A stretch of 64,000 bases of DNA from NCBI GenBank assembly GCA_020465985.1, contig JAANYP010004329.1:122067-186066 (forward strand). Direction: 5' to 3'. The notes beneath the pieces are model-generated. The model was not told the origin of the DNA and ran no database searches. It saw nothing but the letters and a program-made list of their open reading frames with translations. The position numbers and the translations under genes were made by a program. Of the stretch, positions 37,225 through 47,893 are shown one piece after another (the stretch's first letter is position 1; the number at the start of each line of letters is the position of its first letter). Source of the stretch: Centrapalus pauciflorus (lineage: Eukaryota > Streptophyta > Magnoliopsida > Asterales > Asteraceae).

Positions 37225-38200
37225 TGTTAAAAATATGTGGGTTCTTCAAGTTCATTGTGGGCTGCCTTAAGTTCAGTGTGGGCTGCTATAGCTGGGCCTG
37301 AGCTGGTAAGTTGTATTTGGTAAGTTTGTATTCATTTTTCTAGTTGTTGAGAATCTGATTTGTTGGGAAGGGCAGTTTGGTAATTGCTGTTGTTGCTAGT
37401 GCCTTTATATTAATCAGTTCAATTTCATCTTATTTCCAAAAAATAAACGAAGTGTGTGTACATTGTGTAGTTGGTTCGTTCGTCTTCTTCTTCCTGTACA
37501 GGTTAGGGTTGATAGTTTAGCTTCTTCGTTTTTTGTTCATCCTGGTTAGAGATTGTAGTAGGTTCTTGAGGGTTGTGGTGATCACACCTATTGGTGTAGT
37601 TCATCGAGTGTTTTATTGTAGTGAGGTTATGTTGTTATAGTTTTGGTCTTTGACCGGTTTATTGATAGGGTTTTAATGAAAAGTATTAGTTTGTGTTGAG
37701 TTCTGGTTTTTGTTCTTGTTTTGATATCTGGTTCTTTTCAGTTTTAGATTGTGAGTAATTGGGATTTGAAAATTTGATCTCGTTTTCGAACTGAAAACAG
37801 AGCAGAAACTTCAAGAACTTTTAGAAAAATCCGTGCTTAACTATTTTATTTGATTTTTTGATATGTTATTCGTAATATCAATTGCATCTGCACCTAAATT
37901 TTCAGATTTTAATTCGCATAATTGAGGGAGAAATTTGTGAAATTCAATGTCGTGATGAATGTGTTGGTTTTCAAGTTTCCGAATGATTTCTTGATCTCGT
38001 TCTTGATAATTATCAGACGGATTCTTCTGCATGTATACATGTTGTGATCCATTTTTGATTTAGAATTCGTTTGTGTATGGTTTTAATGTTAATTCAATCG
38101 TTTTAATGTTCAATTTGAATTTTATGTTCTTGTTTGTTCTTAATTGTTTAATCCATATTAGTAACTGTTGTTTGTGACAAACTTGTTTGTTTCATTTGAT
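37225..38200 (+). repeat. Probable copia 3' LTR, end undefined
   Basis: Starts TGTTAAAAATATGTGGG directly after the polypurine tract. It contains T-rich, promoter-like DNA and a CTTCTTCTTCCTGTACAG stretch. The 3' end cannot be placed because the partner LTR is not in the window. Confidence 0.45.
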
Positions 38201-38229
38201 TTCAGGTTTCAAAGATCAAAAGGATATCA

Positions 38230-40170
38230 AGGAGTATATATCAGTTGATTTCGAGTCAATCAACTACCTACTTCGAGTTCAACTGGAATTCATAGTCTTA
38301 TCTCGTCTCTGCTTCTCTCACACTTTTTCTCGTGTCCGCTGCAAATATTCTCAAGTCGGTTGCCAGTTACTTCGAGTCCAAATACAACGTGAAAATCAAC
38401 ATGGAACATCACGTGGGACAGTGGTCAAAGAAAGAGTTGGTCAACAATTGTGGCCAAAGTACAATATCTGACCACTTCGAGTCAGCTGTTAATTACTTCG
38501 TCTAACAGAACACACCTAGAGTCTATAGTCAACCAACTTCGAGTCAAATAGAATTCCTTCATTTAAAGCTGCTTTAATTGTGGACGATGGTCTAAGCCAT
38601 TAAAACTCTCGGATATGGTGGCTATATTTAATTGAATTTTGCATGTTTTTTCATCTTAATTTCGAGTCCAAGAGCTGAAGTATTTCGAGTCTCCTGCTAG
38701 GTATTCCGAGTCTCCTGCTAGTCTAGTACGAGTTCAACTGCATACTTCGTGTTCATCTCCACTTTGAGCTTGAAAATTTTCAAGTTCAATTCCACTTTGA
38801 GTCTAATATGAATCACTTCGAGTCTATCGACTCATCACCTCGAATCTAGTTCGAGTTCACTGTGATCTCATTTCAAGTTTGAAGACAACTTCTCGCAGGG
38901 GCGGATCTATGAATTTTTGTCATCGGTGTCGCTTTTTTTAAACTATGTATTAACTTATATTTCTAAGATGGATCGGGTCAACGAAACGGATTGTCAACAC
39001 AAAATTAACAAATAACAATATTTTTCTAATAAAAAAATACATAGTACAATACCATTAAATTTTAAAATCAATTAGATTGGACCGATTGGTTATTGCTTTG
39101 GTTACTGCTAATTGATTCGGATGATGATTGGAACTTTCTTTTTAAAATTTGTACATTAACCTAATTTTTTTTTGTAAGAATTAATAAATAAGTTTAACCA
39201 TTGATCAAATAAAAAATAAATAAAAGTTTAACCAAAAAGCACTTAACATTTAATTGGGCCAGAAGGGTGGATCTGGTGAAAGGATGAAATTGAAACTTAA
39301 ATTGGAAAGGGATGAATGAAATGCATGCAGAAGCGATTAGGGATTTCAAGACATGGGAAATTTTTTTTTTTTTTTTTGAGTTTTTTTTAAAGTTTTTTGG
39401 GCTATTGGGCTGATACAATAATACTTAATTGATCGATTGTTTAAACGTTCTGTTGGGTTTCTTTAAAGAACAAAAATTTATGTTTAAAACTCGGCAATAT
39501 TTCAATAAATTTGAGTAATAAAAACAATAAATATAAATCACATTTGTATATTATAAGTTCATAAATTTTTCGTAGGTGTCACACAAAAAAAATATTAGGT
39601 GTCACTCGGGTTTTTGATACATACGTACTTCAGTATTTTGAAAATTTATCGGTGTCGAGTGACACCCCTCTTTGTACACTACATCCGCCCCTGACTTCTC
39701 GAGTCAATTGTAAACCATTTTGAGTCTTTTAATAAATCACTTCGTGTCAACTAATGTCCACCTCGAGTCCACTGAAATTCATCTCGAGTCTCACAGACCA
39801 GTACTTCGAGCTCATAGGCAAACCAATTTCGAGTTCACAAGAGCCAAACTTCGAGTTCAGTTTCGTGTCCTTCATACACGAGTTCGAGTCCACTAACGTC
39901 GAACTTCGAGTTTATTAAAGTTCATCTCGAGTCAAGAACAAGATCCCGGGTGTTTCATACTCGAGTTCGTGTACACTACACTCGAAACTCAAGTCACAAA
40001 CTTTCCAAATTTTCAATCTCGATTACATTAAAATTCAATCTTGAGTCCATTACAGGTTAATCTCGAGTTTATAACAACTCAATTTCGAGTCAAGCAACTT
40101 TGATCTCGTGTCCACAAGAGTCGAACTCCGAGTTAAAATTGTGTCCTTCATACACGAGTTCGAGTTCATT
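38230..40170. repeat. Dispersed TTCGAGTC motif field
   Basis: Variants of (A/C)TTCGAGTC(C/A)A or TTCGAGTTCA occur dozens of times at irregular 15-40 base spacing. The field is interrupted by a hAT element at 38896-39693 and continues after it. There is no open frame of note. It lies downstream of the minus-strand SIRE LTR. Confidence 0.85.
38896..39693. mobile_element. Non-autonomous hAT element, 8-bp target duplication
   Basis: 798 bp flanked by identical ACTTCTCG at 38888-38895 and 39694-39701. Terminal inverted repeats CAGGGGCGGAT and ATCCGCCCCTG. An 8-bp duplication with CAGGGG ends is typical of hAT elements. No transposase frame is seen. It cleanly interrupts the TTCGAGTC field. Confidence 0.9.
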
Positions 40171-40350
40171 GTCACGATCTCGAACCATTGTTTTCATCTT
40201 GTTTGCATATAATTCAAAGATTTGCATTTCATATCAAGGCCAAATTCAATTAATTAAAAGTTCAAGGCCCAAGTTCTTATTTTTGTCGGCCATTTATGTT
40301 TCAAATAAGTTTTAACAAATTTTAGCCCGAAACAAATCAAAAGTGCTAAA

Positions 40351-40479
40351 TTTGACTTTGTTTGTCTTTATTCAATCTAGTTTGACCTAGTTTGACATTT
40401 TTAACGAAGTTTGACTTTATTTGACTTTGACTAAGTTTGAATTTGACTTTTAGGTTTGACTTTATTTTTTAAGGTCAAA
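40351..40479. repeat. TTTGAC repeat cluster
   Basis: Eight TTTGAC copies on the + strand plus one inverted GGTCAA within 129 bp. Most match the W-box core TTGAC(C/T). It lies in or next to the SIRE LTR, downstream of the LTR TATA box in the element's orientation. Confidence 0.85.
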
Positions 40480-40791
40480 TTGCATTGTTTCCTTTATGTT
40501 ATTTCAATATCAAACAATTCAATTAAAAATTAAGCAATAAGAACACAACCAGGAATCAAACACGACCGAATGATTATATTGATAGAGGAGAGAATTACAT
40601 GAACTTGCGGTTTCTTTTCTTCACTATCTTGCACAGAAAGCAATGCCAATCTCCTATCCGTACTGATTCGTGCTAATTCGTACTGCCAAAGGTACTAACC
40701 GACTCCTATTTATACAATTACAAGAACGAGATATTTACAATAAGACCCCCCCTGAACTTTTACATTCATAAACAAAATATTAAACCCAACA
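40480..40791 (-). repeat. Start (U3/R) of the 3' LTR of the minus-strand SIRE-type copia
   Basis: On the minus strand the LTR begins TGTTGGGTTTAATATTTTG at 40791, directly after a purine tract (AAAAAGGGGAGAA, 40792-40804). A TATA box TATAAATAG lies at 40706-40714. The far end of the LTR is not certain and may extend left of 40480. Confidence 0.65.
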
Positions 40792-40867
40792 TTCTCCCCT
40801 TTTTATGAATTGTAAACCATCTTCAGTCTTTCAAGCCAAGCTTCATTTCAAAACTACGAATGCTCCT

Positions 40868-43800
40868 TCAGCTTTTCAACCTTGACACAATCTCTGACAC
40901 AAAGTCAACATTTAATCTCCTTTCATACGGAATCAAGCCACCACCTTTTAAACGCCTCATGACATGATGATCTAGAATCCCTTTCAACGCTGTCATAACC
41001 TTTTGAAGAGTACCATCTGTGTATTTGTTAAGCTCGATCATTCGCATGGCTTTCTTCTCTTGATTTTTATCTTTGTAGATAACAACTGGATGTTTATTAA
41101 GAATGACTTGATATTCTTTGAGCTTCTCTATGTCTTTGAGCTGTCTGTTAGGGGCAGTGACATTGATCCTTCGCATACCTCTTTCAACACCAATTTGCAA
41201 ATCTTGAATTGACATTAAGAGCAGTTTGGTATGCATCAAATGAAAGATTGCTTTGAGTGCGAATCTACAGTTCTCCGCTCTTTTGTTTCTGCACAATTCA
41301 TGAAACATATCTTCAATGTCTACAAGATGAACCTTGAATAAATCTGCTTCATTGGACTGGTACGTTTTTCCATCAGCTTTAGAAACTGTGAACGTTGGAT
41401 AGAAAATAATTGATCCATTCTTTTAAGTTCAACTATCCTTTGATCCATTCTCACCTCTTTCGTAGGTTGAGCTTGGTTCTGACCAGGTTAGGCATGTTGG
41501 GCTCTAACTCTGAAAAGCTTCAAAAATGAAATGGGTGTATACTTCTTGCAAAAAAATTTCTTCTCCAAATGATCTTCCAAGAATGGAAGTCTGTTCCACT
41601 TCTTAATAAAATCAGCATTCTGCTTATCCGACAGCTTAAACTTCTTATCTTTCTTCTTTTTACTGACCTCTTCCTCATTGAGTAGATTCAGCATGACTTA
41701 TTTCCTTTTGTACTACTTCTTGTACAACAAATCTCAAATGATGTTGTCTATCTGATTCTTCAGCCAAAATGTAACTTCGAAAGAATTTATCCATCAATTC
41801 CACCTCTGTCATTTCTTGAATTGTTTCAGGCACCCACTTACAGTTAGGGGTGTTCATAAAAATCCGAATCCGAGCATCCGAGATAAAATCTGAAAATCCG
41901 ATCCAAAACTATCCGAAATTTCAGATATCCAGATTTTCGGATATCCGAAATTTCGAATTCGGATAGTAAAATTCCAAATTTTCAGATATTCGGATAATCC
42001 GATATCTGAAATTCCAAAAAAAATTTATTTTTTTCTAAATTTTTATATCTTTACAATTGATTATGTACATAATATTTGAGTGTTTATTATTATTCTAATG
42101 TATATATTTTAGTTTTATCTTCATATTATAGATTTATTAACTAATATTCTATATATTTTAGTATTTTAAATCTTTTTTTAGTCATTTTGAGTAAAATAAT
42201 TCCGGATATATTTAGTTTTTGATATATTTATCTTTAATATGTATATCGATATATGAATTTGTATTTTAGATATTTAAAATTTTGATTAAATATTTTAAAA
42301 AAATTAAAAAAAATATGAATTTTAAGATATTCGGATAATCCGATATCCGAATACGAAATTTCGGATTCGGATAGCAAAATTCACTATCCGAATTTTTGGA
42401 TATCTGAAAATTATTTCGGATACCCGGTTTTGAACACCCCTACTTACAGTAAACGGGCATTCTACTTCTTCTTCCTTACCTGTCATCGTCACCTCGGGCT
42501 TTTCAACCGTCGGTGTTGGTATGTCATCTTTCAAAATTTCCTCTATTAACTCCTCTTTATCAACAATCTTTTCAGCCCTCAATGACATTTCAGAAAATTC
42601 AAACACTGCAAGGCAATCTCTTTTTCCACTCCTTTAATTCTTAATACCTCTTCTTCATCATCCTTGTCAATTTCAACATACTCATCAAAACAATAAACAC
42701 CAGATTGCACACTCAAAGGAATTTATCATCTTCATGAAGAATCAATCTCATCTGACATTGAGAAGCAACTGGATCATCTTTTGAGCCTCCTCCCACACCT
42801 GAACCTCCACCTTTTGTATCTTTTGCCTCATATAACACAAGCTGATTATTAGAATCAACAAGCTTTCTTCTCTTCACCCCCTCATGAGGAGCATCATCGG
42901 AGTCATCATGATCCTCATGTCTTCTTTTAGATCCGGAAGCTTGGGATTTGCATGTCTGCTCAAGAATTGAGAACCTTTCACATAACGAACCTAGTGCTCA
43001 CAACCGTGTTCTCCAATCCTGTCATTCTTTCATTCATTACTTCAAACTGCTCCACACAATAATCTCTTAACTCATTGTTGGAAATCTGCTTTTCTTCTTC
43101 TACTTCAGCAGTTTCCTTTCTTTCAATAGTCTTTGAATATTTATCATTTGGCTCATCATCTCTTGATATTGATTGCTCATTTGCTCGGTAACTCTAAACA
43201 TAGCATCATTAAGTCTTTTCTCAGTGACAAAGGGTAACAGGCTAACCCCTGGGTCACTTGGACTTCCAATTGTCACGACAGTTGAACTTGTAAAAAGAAA
43301 AATCTGCATGGCCTATGTTCAGAGTTGGCATTGATGTACCTCTGGTAGGACTTCCAACTACTTCATGTGACAGAGCAACGAATGCTTCCGACACAATAGT
43401 TGTTGCTACAGGGACGCGTAGTCATTATGTACTTGTTTCAACACATGAAACCGACTCGAGTGTCCTATCGTGTATTGGTTCTATTACTTATGGTAGAAGA
43501 AATGTACACTGGGGCAGAGGTGTACTTGTTTCAATATCCATAGGATCCGATGATCCCAGGATAGATTATGTGCAAAATCCCCGTGAGAAATTGAAACATC
43601 TCATTGTTGAGAATGAGATGAGAGGATGGGGGGTGTGCAATCACCAGTGGGGTACTGGTTGTTTCAATGCTAACTCTCAAAGGAGAGCTAACAGTGGATG
43701 TGGCTACCCGGTTGTATACGGTTAGGGACCCACTCTCACTCATTCTCACTTCTTCTGATACAAGTAAGCATTCAGACTGAGATACTTCAATTCTCTCCCT

Positions 43801-45030
43801 AGCTATATCAACATCATCATCATTACCATCATCATCATCATCACCATCATCAACATCACCATCGTTACCTCCTTCTTTAATATTAGACAATGTACATTCA
43901 GAATCAGAATCTTCCTCACCTCCACTTACAACTCCTTCTTCCTCTCTCAACTCAAGGTTACCCTGTACATCAACCCCTTGTTGATGTACCTGCTAACCTA
44001 AATCTCCAGGGGCAGGAAGCCTCAGTTTTTGAGGTTCCATAGGATCATGGTCTATCCTGTATAATCTCACACTTTCTGCATTTTCATCAGCATCCTTTAA
44101 AATAGATTCAGGAATTGGCAAAATATTGGCATTGGGATCATCCTGAACTCTATATAGGCTCATCATTACATAATCTGGGCATTTTTGTGAATGTGTCCTC
44201 TTCAAGATCTTTTCGTTTGCACTTAAAATACCTCTGATTAAAATATGAATAAATCGTTGAAGAGGAAACAAACTTTCTCGCACGGTTTGTGGTTTTAGCA
44301 AGCACCGCCTCTTTTAAATCCTCTTAGATGCATTGCGCGAAGTCATAATGTTTGTGTACGCAACTCCATGAAATAGTCCCAGACAATGAAGACTCCCGCG
44401 ATAAATTCCCGTGTGTTTAGAGGTCATACATCTATTCAAAATTCCAAATAGTGTATACCATTCACCATTTAAGCCATTACGGTGAAACATTGAACTTTTC
44501 GTGAGGGGGTTCGTATACCCCAGACTTATGATATCTCTACAGAGTTGTTCATCTGATACGAAATCTTCAAAGTCCACGAAATTAGGGGAATTAACCCTAT
44601 CTATTCTTCTTGGTAGAAACAAGTTGTGACGGAGTCTAGCCAAGGTGATCTTTGCTTTGTACTAATGTATGGTTACTTTGAAGTGATGATCACCAGCATC
44701 AGGTACAAACTTTGTGGTATGGCAAAATTGATGCAAATAGATTAAAGGAATTGTGGGTTTGTATTTGAGTAAGTATCCAAGTGGATGGCCTTTCAGTATT
44801 TCAACAATCATGGGATGGCTTAATTTGATTGTGGAAGGGTCAAAACGGTGATTGTTGTCAAGAATATTTAGGCAATGTTTGGATTTCAAAAATTTTGTGT
44901 CAGGGATGGGAGAAGATGGTGTTGGTCTAGAAACAGAAGCAGACTTGATTGGTTTGGATACCAGGGTATGGTTTGATGATGAATGAGAGTCAGAAGAGTT
45001 TGATTGATGGGTGGGTGTTTGGGAAGCCAT
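40868..45030 (-). pseudogene. Extra ORF (aORF) of the SIRE-type copia, disrupted
   Basis: The start is MASQTPTHQSNSSDSH at 45030. Segments in order: KFLKSKHCLNILDNNHRFDP and PLIYLHQFCHTTKFVPDAGD (to 44662), then LRHNLFLPRR and LFGILNRCMTSKHTGIYRG (44643-44314). Next come VRLYRIDHDPMEPQKLRLPA (to 43993), an acidic stretch with Asp runs (near 43800-43870), and a Lys-rich C-terminal part (40868-41308). Frames shift between segments, and a 598-bp hAT MITE interrupts the region at 41845. Similar ORFs occur in Asteraceae SIRE elements as I recall them; the function is unknown and an envelope role is unproven. Confidence 0.7.
41845..42442. mobile_element. hAT-type MITE inside the extra ORF, 8-bp target duplication
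   Basis: 598 bp flanked by CTTACAGT at 41837-41844 and 42443-42450. Inverted ends TAGGGGTGTTCA and TGAACACCCCTA. Subterminal zones are packed with ATCCGAA and TCGGATA motifs and the centre is very AT-rich. It interrupts the extra ORF. The 8-bp duplication fits hAT. Confidence 0.9.
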
Positions 45031-45279
45031 TTGTAACCTATAAATATATAAAAACATGTTAGTCACATTAGGTAAAACAAAATGATTCCTACAAATAAAG
45101 AAATATGACATTTATCAAGAAATTAGAAAAATTTGTGTTACATTGTTTAAAGCATCAGGATTCCAGACAATAATATTAAAATATTACAGTTGGGACTCCA
45201 AAGTCAACCATTAAGGGACAAGTGTTAATGTCAGACAGATTTTAAAAATTTAACTTGAAAAATGTAAAATTTCTCTGAA

Positions 45280-45665
45280 AAATGAAATATCCCACACTTA
45301 GAATATATTTTGAAATCAAACTCGGATGATACACTCTCAAACTCGGGTAAAACAATTGTAACCTCGGTTGACTAACTATCAACCTCGGGTAAGTCATTTG
45401 CAAACTCGGTTAAGTCATAACCTGAACTCGGGTAACACTTAATCAAACTCGAATGACTCTAAGTCTAACTCGGGTGATGGTTCATCAAACTCGAATGAAA
45501 CTAAATTTAACTCGGGTGTTATTTTGTCAAACTCGATTGAAACTGAAGTTAACTTGGATGATGGTTTGACAAACTCGATTGAAACTGAAGTTAACCTCAG
45601 TTGATGTTTTATCATACTCGAAAGAAACTAAATGTACCTCGGTTGAAGCTTTGATCGAGTTTAAG
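45280..45665. repeat. AACTCGGGT / AACTCGA motif field
   Basis: About fifteen AACTCG or ACCTCGG copies at irregular spacing between pol and the extra ORF of the SIRE-type element. The core (CGAGTT on the other strand) resembles the TTCGAGTT motifs of 38230-40170, in opposite orientation. Confidence 0.75.
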
Positions 45666-46212
45666 ACTTGAAAAATGTTCTAAGTTCGATTACACACTTA
45701 AAACTCAAAACTTCAATCCAGGGACTATATAACCTAAATTTTAACATGATCCTACATGAAATATCATTCTAAACATATTTCCTTTAATGCAATATTTCCA
45801 GGAACAACAATATGATCCTTAAATCTCTGATTTTCAGAGAAACTAATAACTCGAAAAAAATGAACCTTTAATCTCAAATTAACCAATGTATGATGCATCA
45901 TATATCTTGAAATTTGAAATACAAGCTTAGTTCACTATGATGCATACATACACACAATCAATTTTAACTTTGAAGCACAAATGAATGATCTCAGATTTTC
46001 ACACACCGACAAACACACACAGTTTCATAAAACTCGAAAAAAATACTTAAAATACATGAAAAAAATAGTAAGAAATTGTAAAATACTTACAAATTATGCA
46101 CTGAAAATCTTGAAATTACTCTTGAAAAATTTGTTGGGGACCGTTCGATTGAAAATTTAGAGAGAAGGCGGTGCACAGTGCGATTTCCGAAAAAGTGAAC
46201 GTTTTTTATCGA

Positions 46213-46706
46213 TTCAGCATACCTAATTTGTATACCAAAAAATTAAAACGTTTTTTATCTAACGCTTGAGTAAACAAATCAGCTAACTGATATTCAGTCG
46301 GTACAAAATATAATTCAACATTACCATTTTCTACATGATCCATAATAAAATGATACCGAAAGTCAATGTGCTCTGTTTTTGAATGTTGCACAGGGTTAGA
46401 TGCAATAGCAATTGCTCTTTGAGAGTCACAATATATAGGATCTTCTGTGGTGTAAACCCGTAGTCTCGTAGTTGGCTCTTCATCCACAGCACTTGAGAGC
46501 AGCAAGAAGACACAACAACGTATTTTGCTTCGGCTGTTCACAATGAAACATAGTGTTGTTTCTTGGATGACCAGCAAATGGGTTTAACGCCAAGAAATTG
46601 AACTGCTCATGATGTGATTTTTTTATCCATTCTGTCACCTGCATGATCAGCATTAGAAAAAGCAGTCAATGTAAACGTTGATTCCCTAGGATACCACGAA
46701 CCTAAC
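46213..46706 (-). pseudogene. SIRE-type copia RNase H, 3' end of pol
   Basis: The minus strand encodes GSWYPRESTFTLTAFSNADH, then IYCDSQRAIAIASNPVQHSK, HIDFRYHFIMDHV and ELYFVPTEYQLADLFTQALD, the conserved end of copia RNase H. In-frame stops (for example near 46607) and frame changes show decay. It is truncated at 46706 by the + strand copia insertion. Confidence 0.88.
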
Positions 46707-47831
46707 TGTTAGGCACAAAAAGGCCTCAGTCAAACCTGTTCTGCATCTGAGGGGGAGATTCTTAATCAAACCTGTTGATGCATGTGAAGGTTGAATTTAA
46801 GGCCTGTTATATGCCTTATTGAATCCTGAAAATGATTTGCAATATCAGTCCAAAGCTGTTCTATATGTTGCATGTGTTGCAACAAAGACAGATTGTCCAA
46901 GCTGATCAGTCTGCTGAACAGGCTGGACATAAACAGTCTACGCTGCTCTACTCTGGTGAGCAGCTTGGGCAGTTTACAAGTGTTCTGTTCTTTGTGAACA
47001 GAACCTGTTCTTTGTGAACAGGCTAAACACTCTATGGAATATGTTTCCAAGTCCTCATGTATTGTTTTTGACTAAAAGATCAGTTTACAAAGTCGAAGAC
47101 AAAGTGGAAAACAGAACTGCTCAGCCTGCCCACGCTGTTCTGTCACATGAAGACAAAAGGATATTTGAAAAAGGGTGACAGACCTTTTCTTATATCAAAA
47201 TAGGCCTTAACAAAGGAAGAAAGACGCAAAGTTGACATTCCTTATTTAGTTAAAGCTAATGCAACAGTAGACAAAAAGAAAAGACAAAAGTTCTGCACAC
47301 ATGAAGACAAGTTTGCTTTTCAGAATGTGCAGAAAAGTTTATGTTGTCTTTTCAACAAGACTTTCCCTTTTTCCTTTTGTCCAATGAAGAAGCTTCTCTT
47401 AGATCCTCTGAGTCAGTATAAAAGGAAACTTCCAAGAATTGAAAGGATAAGCCAAAAAGCTAAATGCTGAAACCAAGAGTGAACGTGCATTCAAGTGTGT
47501 CTTTCATGCATGCAAGTCTGCTTGAATAAAACAGTGCTTGCTGTCTAAGCTGTTCTTATTCAAGCTGTTTCCTTGAGTCTTGTAAACATAGTGAGTAATT
47601 CTTAGTGAGTGTATTCATTGTAACTAGTTCAAGTCTGTCTTAGATTAGTTAGCATACTGTTGTATCTGTCATCTCAGCTTGAACCTTTCCGCATTCAAGC
47701 CTGTTTGTAATTAACTTCTGTTGATAATACATACAAACATTGAGAAAAGAGTGTGTAGTTTTTAAATTGTTGTATTCACCCCCCCTCTACAGCTTAAGGC
47801 TATATACTTGGGAAACCTTTCGGGACCTACA
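46707..47831 (+). repeat. 5' LTR of copia copy 2
   Basis: 1125 bp starting TGTTAGGCAC and ending GACCTACA. A TATA-like AGTATAAAAGGAA lies near 47414. It is followed by the primer-binding site. Confidence 0.92.
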
Positions 47832-47833
47832 AC

Positions 47834-47845
47834 TGGTATCAGTGC
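47834..47845 (+). promoter_or_regulatory. Primer-binding site (initiator tRNA-Met type)
   Basis: TGGTATCAGTGC, one mismatch from the usual TGGTATCAGAGC, located 2 bp after the LTR. Confidence 0.85.
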
Positions 47846-47893
47846 AGTTTAGAGTGTGTGTCATTCTAGATCTCTCATTCTCCTAAAGTTTTC

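Larger units (their letters stand above)
33006..38230 (+). mobile_element. Decayed Ty1/copia remnants
   Basis: About 5 kb of T/G-rich sequence without intact frames. Three anchors identify copia debris on the + strand: an RT-like scrap near 34965-35130 (LPKDRNPIDCKW), and two RNase H ends each followed by a polypurine tract and a TGTT LTR start (near 36080 and 37225). 33006-34260 shows nothing I recognise. At least two elements or a duplicated end are implied. Confidence 0.6.
40792..46706 (-). mobile_element. SIRE/Maximus-type Ty1/copia, minus strand, cut at its right by another copia
   Basis: Reading right to left: the RNase H end of pol (46706-46213), a non-coding spacer with AACTCG motifs, a long extra ORF in broken frames (45030-40868), then a polypurine tract and LTR. 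A pol followed by an extra ORF before the 3' LTR is the known SIRE layout. The rest of pol, gag and the 5' LTR are not in the window because a + strand copia begins at 46707. Confidence 0.82.

Noticed and set aside
38230..40170. CRISPR-like array or satellite
   Set aside because: Motifs are short and irregularly spaced, there are no constant repeats with unique spacers, and the context is a plant retrotransposon.
43315..43725. A 136-codon + strand frame
   Set aside because: Overlaps the minus-strand extra ORF of the SIRE-type copia and shows no domain.
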